Source: Phenylobacterium sp. J367
Lineage (GTDB): Bacteria > Pseudomonadota > Alphaproteobacteria > Caulobacterales > Caulobacteraceae
DNA length: 64,000 bases
Assembly (NCBI RefSeq): GCF_024699985.1
Contig: NZ_JAJONA010000001.1
Location: forward strand, 1,488,001 to 1,552,000
Direction of reading: 5' to 3'
Shown: positions 47,592-59,649 of the stretch, piece after piece
How positions within the stretch are numbered: the first letter of the stretch is position 1
How the letters are laid out: each line of letters begins with the position of its first letter
Program-made: the position numbers and the translations under genes
The notes under the pieces: generated by a model
What the model was told of the DNA's origin: nothing
The model's database searches: none
The model's input: only the letters and a program-made list of their open reading frames with translations

Positions 47592-48071
47592 ATGCAGATC
47601 GGCGAATTCCTGGATCGCGGTGCGATCTCCCTGCGCGTGAGCGCGGCCAGCAAGCGCCAGGCGCTGAAGGTCGTCGCCGACATTGCGGCGCGGAACCTGA
47701 AGCTTGACGCCGGTGAGGTCCTCGAGGCCCTCATCGAGCGCGAGCAGGCGGGCTCCACCGGGGTCGGTTACGGCGTGGCCGTGCCGCACGCCCGGCTCGA
47801 AGGTCTCGACCGCATGCGTGGCGTCTTCGTGCGCCTCGAGCAGCCGGTGGCGTTCGACTCCGTGGACGACAAGCCGGTGGATCTGATCTTCGCCCTGTTC
47901 GCCCCGAAGGACGCCGGCGCGGAGCACCTGCGGGCGCTCGCCCGGGTCTCGCGCCTGCTGCGCCAGGCCAACCTGCGCGAGCAGCTCCGCCAGGCCGGCA
48001 CGGCCGACGCCATCCACGCCCTGCTGGTGCAGGACAACGGCCACTCGTCGGTGCGGCCGACCGCGGCCTGA
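47592..48071 (+). CDS. ptsN: Nitrogen PTS EIIA component
   Basis: EIIA-Ntr phosphocarrier, 159 residues, receiving phosphate from PtsO/NPr and regulating K+ transport, nitrogen and stress responses. Phosphorylation site His in VGYGVAVPHARLEGLDRM; AGEVLEALIEREQAGST and the end DNGHSSV are typical. Belongs to the rpoN-associated block. It is followed by two hairpins, the second a clean CCTCCCCTGG/CCAGGGGAGG palindrome, that separate it from the convergent DUF1150 gene. Confidence 0.94.
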   Translation: MQIGEFLDRGAISLRVSAASKRQALKVVADIAARNLKLDAGEVLEALIEREQAGSTGVGYGVAVPHARLEGLDRMRGVFVRLEQPVAFDSVDDKPVDLIFALFAPKDAGAEHLRALARVSRLLRQANLREQLRQAGTADAIHALLVQDNGHSSVRPTAA

Positions 48072-48103
48072 ACGGCCGGCTCCGGCCCCTTGCTGAAGGC
48101 ATG

Positions 48104-48128
48104 AAAAAAGCCGGCGGTCCGCCGGCTT
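48104..48128 (-). terminator. Rho-independent terminator of the DUF1150 gene
   Basis: On the minus strand: AAGCCGGCG-GAC-CGCCGGCTTTTTTC, a 9-base perfect stem with a 3-base loop and T6 tract. Located 41 bases after the DUF1150 stop. A separate palindrome CCTCCCCTGGTCCAGGGGAGG at 48131-48151 lies just upstream of it. Confidence 0.85.
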
Positions 48129-48130
48129 CG

Positions 48131-48151
48131 CCTCCCCTGGTCCAGGGGAGG
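48131..48151. repeat. CCTCCCCTGG-T-CCAGGGGAGG palindrome
   Basis: Perfect 10-base arms around a single base, a short relative of the CCTCCCC/GGGGAGG elements seen at 21.5, 28.2 and 61.0 kb. Sits between the terminator and the DUF1150 stop. Confidence 0.6.
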
Positions 48152-48168
48152 AACGGCGTCGTGCGGCG

Positions 48169-48426
48169 CTAGTGGACCGAAACGGGCGCGAGTTCGTGCG
48201 CCAGCGCGGCCGCCATGGCCGATTCCCGGTCCGTCAGGACGGCGAGGCGTTCGCCATCGGCGCGGTGGACCGCGTAGAGCGTCTGGTCAGGATCCAGTTC
48301 AAAGCCCTGGATGCTGGCGCTCGGGACGCTCGCCAGGATCTCCGCGGCCTTCACCGGCCGGACGTAGACCAGGTTCGGGGCGCCGAGTGCGGCAAACGCT
48401 TCAGAAGTCAGTGCCGGTGTCATCAT
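48169..48426 (-). CDS. DUF1150 family protein
   Basis: 85 residues of the alphaproteobacterial DUF1150 family, which commonly sits next to small heat-shock genes. It reads SEAFAALGAPNLVYVRPVKA, EILASVPSASIQGFELDPDQ and TLYAVHRADGERLAVLTD. No known function; perhaps linked to proteostasis through its position. Located downstream of hsp20 on the same strand, 101 bases apart, and followed by a strong terminator, so it likely ends the heat-shock transcript. Confidence 0.85.
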   Translation of the reverse strand: MMTPALTSEAFAALGAPNLVYVRPVKAAEILASVPSASIQGFELDPDQTLYAVHRADGERLAVLTDRESAMAAALAHELAPVSVH

Positions 48427-48527
48427 TTGACCACCTCCAATCTGTCCAACGCGCCCGGGGGAAGCCGGTTCAGCCTTCGAGGGGCGCAGACGGCGTGAAA
48501 ATTGAACTCACGCCTCATTTGATAATT

Positions 48528-48946
48528 TCAGCCGCCCGAGCGGATCGGGATCTGCTGGATCCGCGTCTCGGGCTCAGGCCGGGCCAGATCGATGTGGAGC
48601 AGGCCATGCTCCAGGGTCGCGCCCTCCACCACCATCCCGTCCGCCAGCACGAAGCTGCGCACGAAGCCGCGGGCGGCGATGCCGCGGTGCAGGAAGGCGT
48701 CCTCGGTCCGGCCTTCGCCGTCGCGCTTGCCGGCGACGGTGAGCTGTCGGTCCTCCACGCTCACGCTGAGCTGGGCGGGGGTGAAGCCCGCGACCGCCAG
48801 GGTGATCCGCAAGGCTCCGTCGCCGCGGTCCTCCACATTGTAGGGGGGTAGCTCTCGGCGGCGGCCTTGGCGGCGCGCTCGATCAGGTTTCGCGTGTGCT
48901 CGAAGCCCAGCAGGAACGGGCTGTCGAACAGGATAGATCGGTTCAT
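48528..48946 (-). CDS. Hsp20/IbpA-like small heat-shock protein
   Basis: ATP-independent chaperone of 139 residues after restoring one base in the run 48843-48848. Contains FDSPFLLGFEHTRNLIERAA (N-terminal arm), ESYPPYNVED and the alpha-crystallin domain (VAGFTPAQLSVSVEDRQLTV, GKRDGEGRTEDAFLHRGIA, RGFVRSF), ending with the IQQIPI tail. IbpA/HspD family. Has a sigma32-like promoter 80-100 bases upstream, overlapped by a palindrome. Starts ATG 48946; DUF1150 downstream. Confidence 0.88.
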
Positions 48947-49015
48947 TCTCAGAAGAGCCCTCTCAGGAAGCGACTCTCCGGTCGGGCCGCCCGTTAGCGG
49001 CGCGGCTCGGCCGGA

Positions 49016-49052
49016 CAGGTTCCTATGTGGGAACCTGCCCGGTCTCTTTCAA
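49016..49052 (-). promoter_or_regulatory. Sigma32-like promoter with overlapping perfect palindrome
   Basis: Minus strand: TTGAAA (49052-49047) and, 15 bases later, CCCACATAG (near 49031-49023), which resemble the sigma32 consensus CTTGAAA-N11-15-CCCCATNT. A perfect inverted repeat CAGGTTCC-N6-GGAACCTG (49016-49037) covers the -10 region, so a repressor could block it. The promoter partly sits in the end of the upstream lipoprotein gene. Predicted leader is about 65-70 bases. Confidence 0.55.
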
Positions 49053-49059
49053 TCGGCGG

Positions 49060-49615
49060 TCAGCGGACCGTGAAGGCGACCTCGGGCGACTCGAAGAAGC
49101 CCTCGCCATCGGCGGCGACCACGCGCAGCGACAGCTTGTGCTCGCCGGGCGTCAGGGGCGCCGGCCGGCAGGTTGAGGTTGAAGCCCACGGCGGCGAGCT
49201 TCGGGTTCTTGAAGTGGTCGGCCACGTCCTGGCGCGCCACGCCGTAGGCAGCCGGCCGTGCGACCCCGTCGATCACCACGTCCACCCCCTGGGCCGGCGC
49301 CTTCGCCGCGCCGTCGAAGGCGAATCCCGAGATCAGCAGGGGGCCGTCGGCGTCCGTCACCGCCGGCGTCTGGCTCATCGGGTTCACCGCCTTGCCGATC
49401 TGGTCGAGGTAGAAGCTCGCCGGCTCGGCGCGGCGCGCCAGGCCCTCCGACAGCGCGACCGCCACCGGGATCTCGGCGGTGACGGGGGCGGCCGCGGCGG
49501 CGCCCTCCGGCGGGATGGCGGCGGCCGGCAGGGGCGGCGGGGCCGGACGCGGCTTCGGCGAGTCGCAGGCGGCCAGCAGGACGAGGCCGGCGGCGAGGGC
49601 GAGGGTCGGGCGCAA
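49060..49615 (-). CDS. Putative lipoprotein, unknown function
   Basis: 184 residues if read from TTG 49615 (GGAG at 8 bases), after removing one extra base at 49155-49158. The start MRPTLALAAGLVLLAACDS is a lipoprotein signal with lipobox LAAC. Then Pro/Ala-rich linker and a domain with PVAVALSEGLARRAEPASFY, GFAFDGAAKAPAQGVDVVID and GEHKLSLRVVAADGEGFFES, suggesting a beta-sandwich, perhaps Ig-like. No homologue named with confidence. An upstream GTG at 49654 gives an untypical N-terminus and is less likely. Faces tRNA-Ala. Confidence 0.6.
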
Positions 49616-49702
49616 GGGCGTGGCTCCAGGCGGATCGGAGCGCCTGACTGCCACAGGATCCCGGAAAGGCGAAGGCCCGCCGGCGTTACCGGCGGGCCTT
49701 CA

Positions 49703-49778
<76 letters not shown>

Positions 49779-49822
49779 GAGGTCTCGGGTCGCCGGAGGG
49801 CAACGCCCCCGGCGAGGCGCGG

Positions 49823-49851
49823 AACCTAGTCAAAGCCTTCACCGCGATCAA
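49823..49851 (-). promoter_or_regulatory. Promoter of tRNA-Ala
   Basis: Minus strand: TTGATC (49851-49846), 17-base spacer, TAGGTT (49828-49823), 44 bases before the mature tRNA. The hexamers match the housekeeping-sigma pattern at 4-5 of 6 positions each. Confidence 0.5.
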
Positions 49852-49895
49852 GCGGGTCTTTCGACCTTTTTCGCCGCAGGCTCCGACCGTGTCGG

Positions 49896-50370
49896 TTACC
49901 GGTCGTCGACGTCGCCCTCGTCGGGCAGGCCCTCGATCTCGGAATCGTCGAAGTCCTCGTCGTCCTCCTCCAGGAAGGGAACGTCGGCGTCGTCTTCGAC
50001 TTCCTCGTCGTCCGAGAACTCGCCGAGGTCGTCGGCCGGCGGGGTGGCCACCGGGTCGGCGCCATCCTCGTCGTCGTCGCCGGGCAGCGGCGGCTCGTCG
50101 ACCACCTCGTCCAGCTCCGGCGTGACCGCGTCGTCCTCTTCCTCGTCCTCGGACTCGGTGTCCTTGCCGCGGACCTGGCTTTCGCGTTCGTCGTCGGTGT
50201 CGGCCTCGGGCACGATGGCGCGGGCGCGAACGCGGCGATTGCGGACGGCCTCGTCAGGATCGAAGTCCGTGCCGCACTTCGGACAGTGCGCCGGACGCTT
50301 GTTCAGGTCGTAGAATTTAGCTTGGCAGTGGGGGGCAGATTTGCTTGGTGCCCAGCTCAGGATTGGCCAA
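49896..50370 (-). CDS. FYDLN acid domain zinc-ribbon protein (TIGR02300)
   Basis: 157 residues after removing one extra base in the run 50330-50335. Starts at TTG 50370: [20 protein letters not shown], CPxC...CPKCG zinc ribbon, [20 protein letters not shown]; the remaining ~110 residues are almost all Asp/Glu ([20 protein letters not shown]). Conserved in alphaproteobacteria and normally located before aroA, as here, though with divergent orientation. Function unknown; it may bind basic protein or RNA partners. Probably cytosolic. Confidence 0.88.
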
Positions 50371-50496
50371 GGGAGGCGACCCTCTTTCAGACAAGGGGTT
50401 TTTGAGAAGCGGGCTCCCTTGCCACGCGGGGGAGCGGCTGTCAAAGCAATCCCCCCTCTCGGAAATGGCAGGCACGCGGAGGCGCGGATTTCAGGC

Positions 50497-52490
<1,994 letters not shown>

Positions 52491-52651
52491 CCGAGCAAAT
52501 CCAACCGTGCCTTTCCCTCGGTCGCTGCGGGCAAATCTCACTGCACGGGTATGCCCGCGCCTTCGGTCCAACCCTTAACCCGACCCGGCGGGATTCCGTC
52601 CGACACCATCCGGTGCGCGGGCCCACAGGTCATTTGAAGACGAAAGTACAC

Positions 52652-54361
52652 ATGGCTGACGATATGAGCCTGAACCCGACGCGGGACGATTTCTCCGCGC
52701 TGCTCGACGAGTCCCTCGGCGGGCGTGACTTCATGGAAGGCCAGGTTGTCCACGGCAAGGTCGTGGCGATCGAGAAGGACTTCGCGATCATCGACGTCGG
52801 TCTGAAGACCGAAGGCCGCGTGCCCCTGAAGGAATTCTCCCAGCCGGGCGAAGACAAGCCCGCCCTGAAGGCCGGCGACACCGTCGAGGTGTTCCTGGAG
52901 CGCGTCGAGAACGCCATGGGCGAAGCGGTCATCAGCCGCGACAAGGCCCGCCGCGAGGAAGCCTGGACGCGCCTGGAAGCCGTCTACGAGAAGAACGAGC
53001 CCGTCATGGGCGCGATCGTCGGCCGCGTGAAGGGCGGCTTCACCGTCGACCTCGGCGGCGCCTCGGCCTTCCTGCCGGGTTCGCAGGTCGACATCCGTCC
53101 GGTGCGCGACGTCGGCCCGCTCATGGGCCGCGAGCAGCCGTTCGCCATCCTCAAGATGGACCGTCCGCGCGGCAACATCGTCGTCTCGCGCCGCGCCATC
53201 CTGGAAGAAGCCCGCGCCGAGCAGCGCACCGAGTTGGTCAGCCAGCTGCAAGAGGGCGAAGTCCGTGAAGGCGTGGTCAAGAACATCACCGACTACGGTG
53301 CGTTCGTGGACCTCGGCGGCATCGACGGCCTGCTGCACGTCACCGACATGAGCTGGAAGCGCGTCAACCACCCGAGCCAGGTCCTGGCGGTGGGCGACAC
53401 GGTCAAGGTGCAGATCGTCAAGATCAACCCCGAGACCCAGCGCATCTCGCTTGGCATGAAGCAGCTCCAGTCCGACCCGTGGGACGGCGTGGAAGCCAAG
53501 TACCCGGTGGGCGCGAAGTTCACCGGCCGCATCACCAACATCACCGACTACGGCGCCTTCGTGGAGCTGGAGCCGGGCGTCGAGGGCCTGGTGCACGTCT
53601 CGGAAATGTCCTGGACCAAGAAGAACGTCCACCCGGGCAAGATCGTGTCGACCTCGCAAGAGGTGGACGTGGTCGTCCTGGACGTCGATCCGTCCAAGCG
53701 CCGCGTGTCGCTCGGCCTGAAGCAGGCCATGGCCAACCCGTGGGAGGCCTTCCTGGAGGCCCACCCGGTCGGCTCGACCGTCGAAGGCGAAGTGAAGAAC
53801 GCCACCGAGTTCGGCCTCTTCATCGGCCTCGACAGCGACATCGACGGCATGGTGCACCTCTCCGACCTCGACTGGGCCGCGCCCGGCGAGGAAGCCATCG
53901 CCCGCTACAACAAGGGCGACGTGGTGAAGGCCAAGGTGCTCGACGTCGACGTGGAGAAGGAGCGCATCTCGCTCGGCATCAAGCAGCTCGCCGGCGACCC
54001 GATGCAGGGCGACAGCTTCCGCAAGGGCCAGACCGTCACCGTCCAGGTCACCGAGGTCACCTCGGGCGGCATCGAGGTCCGGTTCGGCGAAGACGAAGCG
54101 CCGATGACCGCCTTCATCCGCAAGTCCGACCTGTCGCGCGACCGCGCCGACCAGCGTCCGGAGCGTTTCGCCGTGGGTGACCGCGTCGACGCCCAGATCA
54201 CCAACGTGGACAAGGCCGCGCGCCGCGTCTCGCTGTCGATCAAGTCGCTGGAAATGGCCGAGGAAAAGGAAGCCATCGAGCAGTTCGGCTCGTCGGACTC
54301 CGGCGCCTCGCTCGGCGACATCCTGGGCGCGGCTCTCCGCGAGAAGGCCCAGAAGGAGTAG
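52652..54361 (+). CDS. rpsA: 30S ribosomal protein S1
   Basis: RNA-binding S1 protein that recruits mRNA to the 30S subunit; 569 residues with six S1 (OB-fold) repeats (approximately 30-100, 115-180, 200-268, 285-355, 372-442, 458-530). The last four share the motif [20 protein letters not shown] and [11 protein letters not shown]. Starts [20 protein letters not shown] at ATG 52652 with no strong Shine-Dalgarno, as usual for rpsA leaders, so autoregulation via the leader is possible. Its end is followed by two hairpins, the second a clear terminator. Confidence 0.96.
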   Translation: MADDMSLNPTRDDFSALLDESLGGRDFMEGQVVHGKVVAIEKDFAIIDVGLKTEGRVPLKEFSQPGEDKPALKAGDTVEVFLERVENAMGEAVISRDKARREEAWTRLEAVYEKNEPVMGAIVGRVKGGFTVDLGGASAFLPGSQVDIRPVRDVGPLMGREQPFAILKMDRPRGNIVVSRRAILEEARAEQRTELVSQLQEGEVREGVVKNITDYGAFVDLGGIDGLLHVTDMSWKRVNHPSQVLAVGDTVKVQIVKINPETQRISLGMKQLQSDPWDGVEAKYPVGAKFTGRITNITDYGAFVELEPGVEGLVHVSEMSWTKKNVHPGKIVSTSQEVDVVVLDVDPSKRRVSLGLKQAMANPWEAFLEAHPVGSTVEGEVKNATEFGLFIGLDSDIDGMVHLSDLDWAAPGEEAIARYNKGDVVKAKVLDVDVEKERISLGIKQLAGDPMQGDSFRKGQTVTVQVTEVTSGGIEVRFGEDEAPMTAFIRKSDLSRDRADQRPERFAVGDRVDAQITNVDKAARRVSLSIKSLEMAEEKEAIEQFGSSDSGASLGDILGAALREKAQKE

Positions 54362-54390
54362 TTTCAGCCTTCATCGGCTGAACGGAATGC

Positions 54391-54419
54391 GGCGGCCGGG
54401 GCGACCCGGCCGCCGTTTT
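54391..54419 (+). terminator. Rho-independent terminator of rpsA
   Basis: GGCGGCCGGG-GCGA-CCCGGCCGCC-GTTTT: perfect 10-base stem, GNRA tetraloop, short T tract. It is preceded by a smaller hairpin TTCAGCC-TTCATC-GGCTGAA (54363-54382) right after the stop codon. Confidence 0.9.
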
Positions 54420-54554
54420 CATTTGATTGGACGTGTACGGCCCGCCCCGGCTCCGCCCAAGCTTCGCCATAGAGGGCCCTAAACCCTCTTTCCGCCTTGA
54501 ATCGATTGGCGGAACCTTTCATGGTCGCGCCGCTCACCTCCCCCGAAGGGCCGC

Positions 54555-54845
54555 ATGATCAAGTCCGAGCTCATCGCGAAACTCGCCGAAGAGAACCCGC
54601 ACCTGACGCAGCGCGACATCGAACGCGTGGTGGGCGTGATCCTCGAACGGATGATCCTGGCGCTGGAGGAGGGCGGCCGCGTGGAGCTTCGCGGCTTCGG
54701 GGCGCTGTCGGTCCGCTCGCGCGACGCCCGGGCCGGCCGCAACCCGCGGACCGGCGAGCCCGTGGACGTGCGGGCCAAGCATGTGCCCTTCTTCAAGAGC
54801 GGGAAGGAGCTGCGCGAGCGGCTCAATCTCTCCGGCGACGAGTAA
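54555..54845 (+). CDS. ihfB: Integration host factor subunit beta
   Basis: DNA-bending histone-like protein of 96 residues, heterodimer with Ihf[21 protein letters not shown] start, [20 protein letters not shown] and the DNA-intercalating arm [20 protein letters not shown] with conserved Pro. Located downstream of rpsA after a terminator, so it has its own promoter, probably in 54420-54550; mscL follows by 18 bases. Confidence 0.94.
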   Translation: MIKSELIAKLAEENPHLTQRDIERVVGVILERMILALEEGGRVELRGFGALSVRSRDARAGRNPRTGEPVDVRAKHVPFFKSGKELRERLNLSGDE

Positions 54846-54863
54846 GCGTAGAGGCGTCAAACC

Positions 54864-55370
54864 CTGACGAACGTCCAGGACGGGCTGAGGAAGCTCGAGA
54901 ACAAGATCGAAAAGCGCGCCCCCATCCTTGGCGAATTCCGCGAGTTTATCGCCCGCGGCAATGTGATCGACCTCGCGGTCGGGGTGATCATCGGGGCTGC
55001 CTTCAACGACATCGTGAAGACCCTGGTCGACCAGGTGGTGATGCCGCCGATCGGCCTGCTGATGTCGGGCCTCGATTTCTCGCACATGGAATGGGTGCTG
55101 AAGGCCGACAACCCGGCCACCAAGGTCGACGAGTTCGTGTCGGTGAAGTACGGCGCGCTGATCAACGCCGGCATCAAGTTCATGATCGTCGCCTGGGTGG
55201 TGTTCCTGCTGGTGAAGATGATCAACGTCATCCGCCGCAAGGACGCCGAGGAAGGGCCGAAGACGACGCCCGCGCCGGCCCCGCAGGAAGCCCTGCTGAT
55301 GGAGATCCGCGACCTGCTGAAGGCCCAGGCTGCGCGGACGGATGGGGCGGAGCCGCCGCCGAGACCCTAG
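54864..55370 (+). CDS. mscL: Large-conductance mechanosensitive channel MscL
   Basis: Pentameric tension-gated emergency valve of the inner membrane. Core GEFREFIARGNVIDLAVGVII (TM1 with the N-terminal amphipathic segment), INAGIKFMIVAWVVFLLVKM (TM2), C-terminal helix ALLMEIRDLLKAQAA. The frame is open from a stop at 54849 to CTG 54864, with GAGG 9 bases upstream, and no ATG/GTG/TTG precedes the essential EFREF segment; the next GTG at 54963 would cut TM1. I therefore favour CTG initiation, giving 168 residues with a ~25-residue N-terminal extension (NVQDGLRKLENKIEKRAPIL). An upstream undetected indel is the alternative. Confidence 0.87.
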   Translation: MTNVQDGLRKLENKIEKRAPILGEFREFIARGNVIDLAVGVIIGAAFNDIVKTLVDQVVMPPIGLLMSGLDFSHMEWVLKADNPATKVDEFVSVKYGALINAGIKFMIVAWVVFLLVKMINVIRRKDAEEGPKTTPAPAPQEALLMEIRDLLKAQAARTDGAEPPPRP

Positions 55371-55906
55371 GCCCCGATCGGCGGAGTCAGGGGCTCGCCG
55401 TCGTCGCCGATTTCGCCGCCGTTCAGCGGGATGCCCCGATCGACGAACCCCAGCTCGATCACGGTGACGATCTGCCGAGCCCGCCAGGCGGCGAGCAGAT
55501 AGTAGAGCACCACCAAAGCGGTCGAACCGACGAAGATCCACTGGCGGGGCTCCAGCGACAGCCCCTTCAACCACTCCGGCCGGAGCTGGGCGATCGTCAG
55601 CGCCAGCGAGGCCGGAACCGTCACGAGGGCGATCGCCACCCAGCGCGAGACCGCCTCGAGCCGGCGGTGGTTGATCGCCGCGATGGCCAAAAGCCGGCGC
55701 GCGTCGGCCGGCGTGAGAGCGGCGAGCTCGGCGAAGACCTTCCGGCTGGAGGCGTTGCGGCGCAGGCCGCTCACATAGTCCGCGCCCCACTGGCTCCAGG
55801 CGGCGCGGGAGAAGAACATCTCGAACACCAGGCCCGGCACGGTCATGGTCTTGATGATCCGCCGCCAGGCCCGCCACAGGGCCTCGCCGTCCAGCCGTTC
55901 GGTCAT
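55367..55906 (-). CDS. Hypothetical membrane protein
   Basis: 179 residues with two hydrophobic segments (about ~90-112, WVAIALVTVPASLALTIAQL, and ~128-148, WIFVGSTALVVLYYLLAAW) and a soluble N-terminal region rich in Arg/Trp. No enzyme motif. Starts at ATG 55906 (MTERLDGEALWRAWRRIIKT). It is convergent with mscL (stops overlap by 4) and divergent from trpF (99 bases between). Not recognised; the hydrophobic pair predicts an inner-membrane location. Confidence 0.6.
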   Translation of the reverse strand: MTERLDGEALWRAWRRIIKTMTVPGLVFEMFFSRAAWSQWGADYVSGLRRNASSRKVFAELAALTPADARRLLAIAAINHRRLEAVSRWVAIALVTVPASLALTIAQLRPEWLKGLSLEPRQWIFVGSTALVVLYYLLAAWRARQIVTVIELGFVDRGIPLNGGEIGDDGEPLTPPIGA

Positions 55907-56005
55907 GCTCTGAGCGTCCCCGTCCCGGTCGGAAGCTTGCTCGGGATTGTCCGCGAGGTCCAGCCGGCCTTGCCCAGACGCGCCGCGATCCCCTAATCCC
56001 GCCCC

Positions 56006-56647
56006 ATGAGCGTCAGCGCGAAGATCTGCGGGATCACCACGCCGGAGGCGGCCGCCGCCGCCCTGGAGGGAGGGGCGGCCTTCCTGGGTTTCGTGTTCTT
56101 CCCGAAGAGCCCGCGCAACATCGCCCCCGACGCGGCCCGGCGGCTCGCCGAACCGGTCCGCAACCGGGCGAAGGTGACCGCCCTGCTGGTCGATCCCACC
56201 GACGCCCAGGTGGACGAGGTGGCCCGGGGGCTGCAGCCCGACCTGATCCAGCTCCACGGCGCGGAACGCCCGTCGCGGGTCCGCGAGATCGCCGCGCGCA
56301 CCGGCCTGGGCATCGTCAAGGTGCTGCCCGTGGCCGAGGCCTCCGACCTGGCGCCGGCCGCGGACTACGACGGCCTCGTCGAGCACCTGATGTTCGACAC
56401 CAAGCCGCCGAAGGACGCCGACCGGCCGGGCGGCCTGGGCCACAGCTTCGACTGGACGCTGCTCGCCGGGCGCCGGTTCCAGCGGCCCTGGATGCTGGCC
56501 GGCGGGCTCGATCCCTGGAACCTCGCCGCGGCGGTGGAGAAGTCCGGCGCGCCCATCGTGGACGTTTCCTCTGGCGTGGAGCGCGGTCCCGGCCTAAAGG
56601 ACCCGGCCTTGATCAAGGCGTTCCTTGACGCCGCCAGACGAGCCTGA
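56006..56647 (+). CDS. trpF: Phosphoribosylanthranilate isomerase
   Basis: Amadori rearrangement in tryptophan synthesis (PRA to CdRP). 213 residues, TIM barrel: SAKICGITTPEAAAAALEGG (catalytic Cys of KICG), GFVFFPKSPRNI, LIQLHGAERPS, HLMFDTKPPKDADRP (catalytic Asp), PWMLAGGLDPWN and VDVSSGVERGPGLKDPALI (phosphate site). First gene of trpF-trpB-trpA; the spacing to trpB is 9 bases. Confidence 0.95.
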   Translation: MSVSAKICGITTPEAAAAALEGGAAFLGFVFFPKSPRNIAPDAARRLAEPVRNRAKVTALLVDPTDAQVDEVARGLQPDLIQLHGAERPSRVREIAARTGLGIVKVLPVAEASDLAPAADYDGLVEHLMFDTKPPKDADRPGGLGHSFDWTLLAGRRFQRPWMLAGGLDPWNLAAAVEKSGAPIVDVSSGVERGPGLKDPALIKAFLDAARRA

Positions 56648-56656
56648 TTCGGCCCC

Positions 56657-57874
<1,218 letters not shown>

Positions 57875-57878
<4 letters not shown>

Positions 57879-58717
57879 CGACCGCCCGTATCGACGCCCG
57901 CTTCGCGAAGCTGAAGCAGGAAGGCCGCGCCGGATTCGTGGCCTATGTGATGGCCGGCGATCCGGACCGCGACACCGCGCTGGAGATCCTCAAGGGTTTG
58001 CCGGCCGCCGGCGCCGACCTGATCGAGCTGGGCTTCCCGTTCTCCGACCCCATGGCCGAGGGCCCGCCGATCCAGCGCGCCGCCCAGCGGGCCCTGGCTG
58101 CCGGGATGACCCTCCGGGGCACGCTCGACCTCGCCCGGGACTTCCGCGAGACCGACCAGGACACCCCCATCATCATGATGGGCTACCTGAACCCGCTGCT
58201 CAGCCGGGGCTACGGGACCTTCGCCCGGGACGCCGCCGCAGCCGGGATCGACGGGGTGATCGTCGTCGACTGCCCGCCCGAGGAGGCGAGGCCGCTGGCC
58301 GCCGCGCTGGACGCCGCCGGCCTGTCGCTGATCCGGCTGGCCACCCCCACCAGCGACGATGCGCGGCTGTCCGTCATCGTCCAGGGCACCTCGGGCTTCG
58401 TCTATTACGTGTCGGTCGCCGGGGTGACCGGCGTGAAGGAGGCCGACGCCGATGAGGTCGCCCCGCACGTGGAACGGGTCCGCAAGGCCTCGGGCCTGCC
58501 GGTGGCGGTCGGGTTCGGCATCAAGACTCCGGAAAGGGCGGCCGCGGTAGCACGCGTCGCCGATGCGGTCGTCGTGGGTTCCGCGCTTGTGGACGAAGTG
58601 GCCAAAGCGGTGGAGAGAAACGAACTCGTGACCTCCGCCGTTCTTTCCAAAGCCGAATCCTTGGCTAAGGGTGTGCGCTTCGCGCGTACCGGCCAACCGA
58701 CGAAGACGACGGTCTAG
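57875..58717 (+). CDS. trpA: Tryptophan synthase alpha subunit
   Basis: Releases indole from indole-3-glycerol phosphate; 280 residues, TIM barrel. [20 protein letters not shown] (catalytic Glu and Asp), [46 protein letters not shown] and [17 protein letters not shown] 57875 overlaps the trpB stop, so translation is coupled. accD follows 5 bases later. Confidence 0.95.
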
Positions 58718-58722
58718 ACGCA

Positions 58723-59649
58723 ATGGCGATGGCTGATCAGAGAAACGACAAGCCCGGACGGCCCCAAGGCCCGCGCGAACGGCGCGGCTGGCTCTCCAAG
58801 ATCGCGCCCGGCGTGCGCAACGCGTTCGCCAAGCGTGAGACCCCCGAAAACCTCTGGGTGAAGTGCCCCGACACCGGGGAGATGATCTATCGCCCCGACC
58901 TGGAGGCGGCGCTCTGGGTGACGCCGTCCGGCAGCCACATGCGGATCGGCGCGGCCCAGCGGCTGAAGGTCACCTTCGACGGCGGGACCTTCGAGAAGAT
59001 CGCCTCGCCGGTGGTGGCGGACGACCCGCTGAAGTTCCCCGACGAGCGCCCCTACGCCGAGCGCCTGAAGGCGGCCCGGAAGGCCACCGGCGAACAGGAT
59101 TCCATGGCCATCGGCTATGGCCACATCCAGGGCCAGCCGGCCGTGGTGGTGGTGCAGGACTTCTCCTTCATGGGCGGCTCGCTCGGCATGGGCGCCGGCG
59201 AGGCCTTCGTGAAGGCGGCCCAGGAGGCGGTGAAGCGCGACGTGCCCTTCATCATCTTCACGGCCTCGGGCGGCGCGCGGATGCAGGAGGGCACGCTCTC
59301 CCTGATGCAGATGGCGCGCACGACCCTGGCGCTCAACGAGGTGAAGGCCGCGGGCCTGCCCTACATCGTCGTGCTCACCGACCCGACCACGGGCGGGGTG
59401 CTCGCCTCCTACGCCATGCTGGGCGACGTCCACCTGGCCGAGCCCAACGCCACGATCGGCTTCTCGGGCCGCCGGGTGATCGAGCAGACCATCCGCGAGA
59501 CCCTGCCGCCGGGCTTCCAGAAGTCGGAGTTCCTGGTGGAGCGCGGCATGGTGGACAAGGTCGTGCCCCGCGCCGAGCTGCCGGCGGTGCTGGCCTCGAT
59601 CCTGAAGACCCTCATGATGGGGCGTGAGCGACTTCCCTCCGCCGCCTGA
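58723..59649 (+). CDS. accD: Acetyl-CoA carboxylase carboxyltransferase beta subunit
   Basis: Transfers CO2 from biotin to acetyl-CoA (first step of fatty-acid synthesis) with AccA. 308 residues; RGWLSKIAPGVRNAFAKRET then an atypical N-terminal zinc-ribbon region in which only LWVKCPDTGEMIY keeps one Cys, as is usual for alphaproteobacterial AccD, then the crotonase-like carboxyltransferase core with FTASGGARMQEGTLSLMQMA and VVLTDPTTGGVLASYAMLGD, IGFSGRRVIEQT. Stop lies inside the folC start region (26-base overlap). Confidence 0.94.
   Translation: MAMADQRNDKPGRPQGPRERRGWLSKIAPGVRNAFAKRETPENLWVKCPDTGEMIYRPDLEAALWVTPSGSHMRIGAAQRLKVTFDGGTFEKIASPVVADDPLKFPDERPYAERLKAARKATGEQDSMAIGYGHIQGQPAVVVVQDFSFMGGSLGMGAGEAFVKAAQEAVKRDVPFIIFTASGGARMQEGTLSLMQMARTTLALNEVKAAGLPYIVVLTDPTTGGVLASYAMLGDVHLAEPNATIGFSGRRVIEQTIRETLPPGFQKSEFLVERGMVDKVVPRAELPAVLASILKTLMMGRERLPSAA

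Noticed and set aside
52491..52651. Known riboswitch or S1 leader element before rpsA
   Set aside because: Only a 7-bp stem (52527-52558) and a small CACC/GGTG hairpin are visible; no recognisable conserved leader motif.
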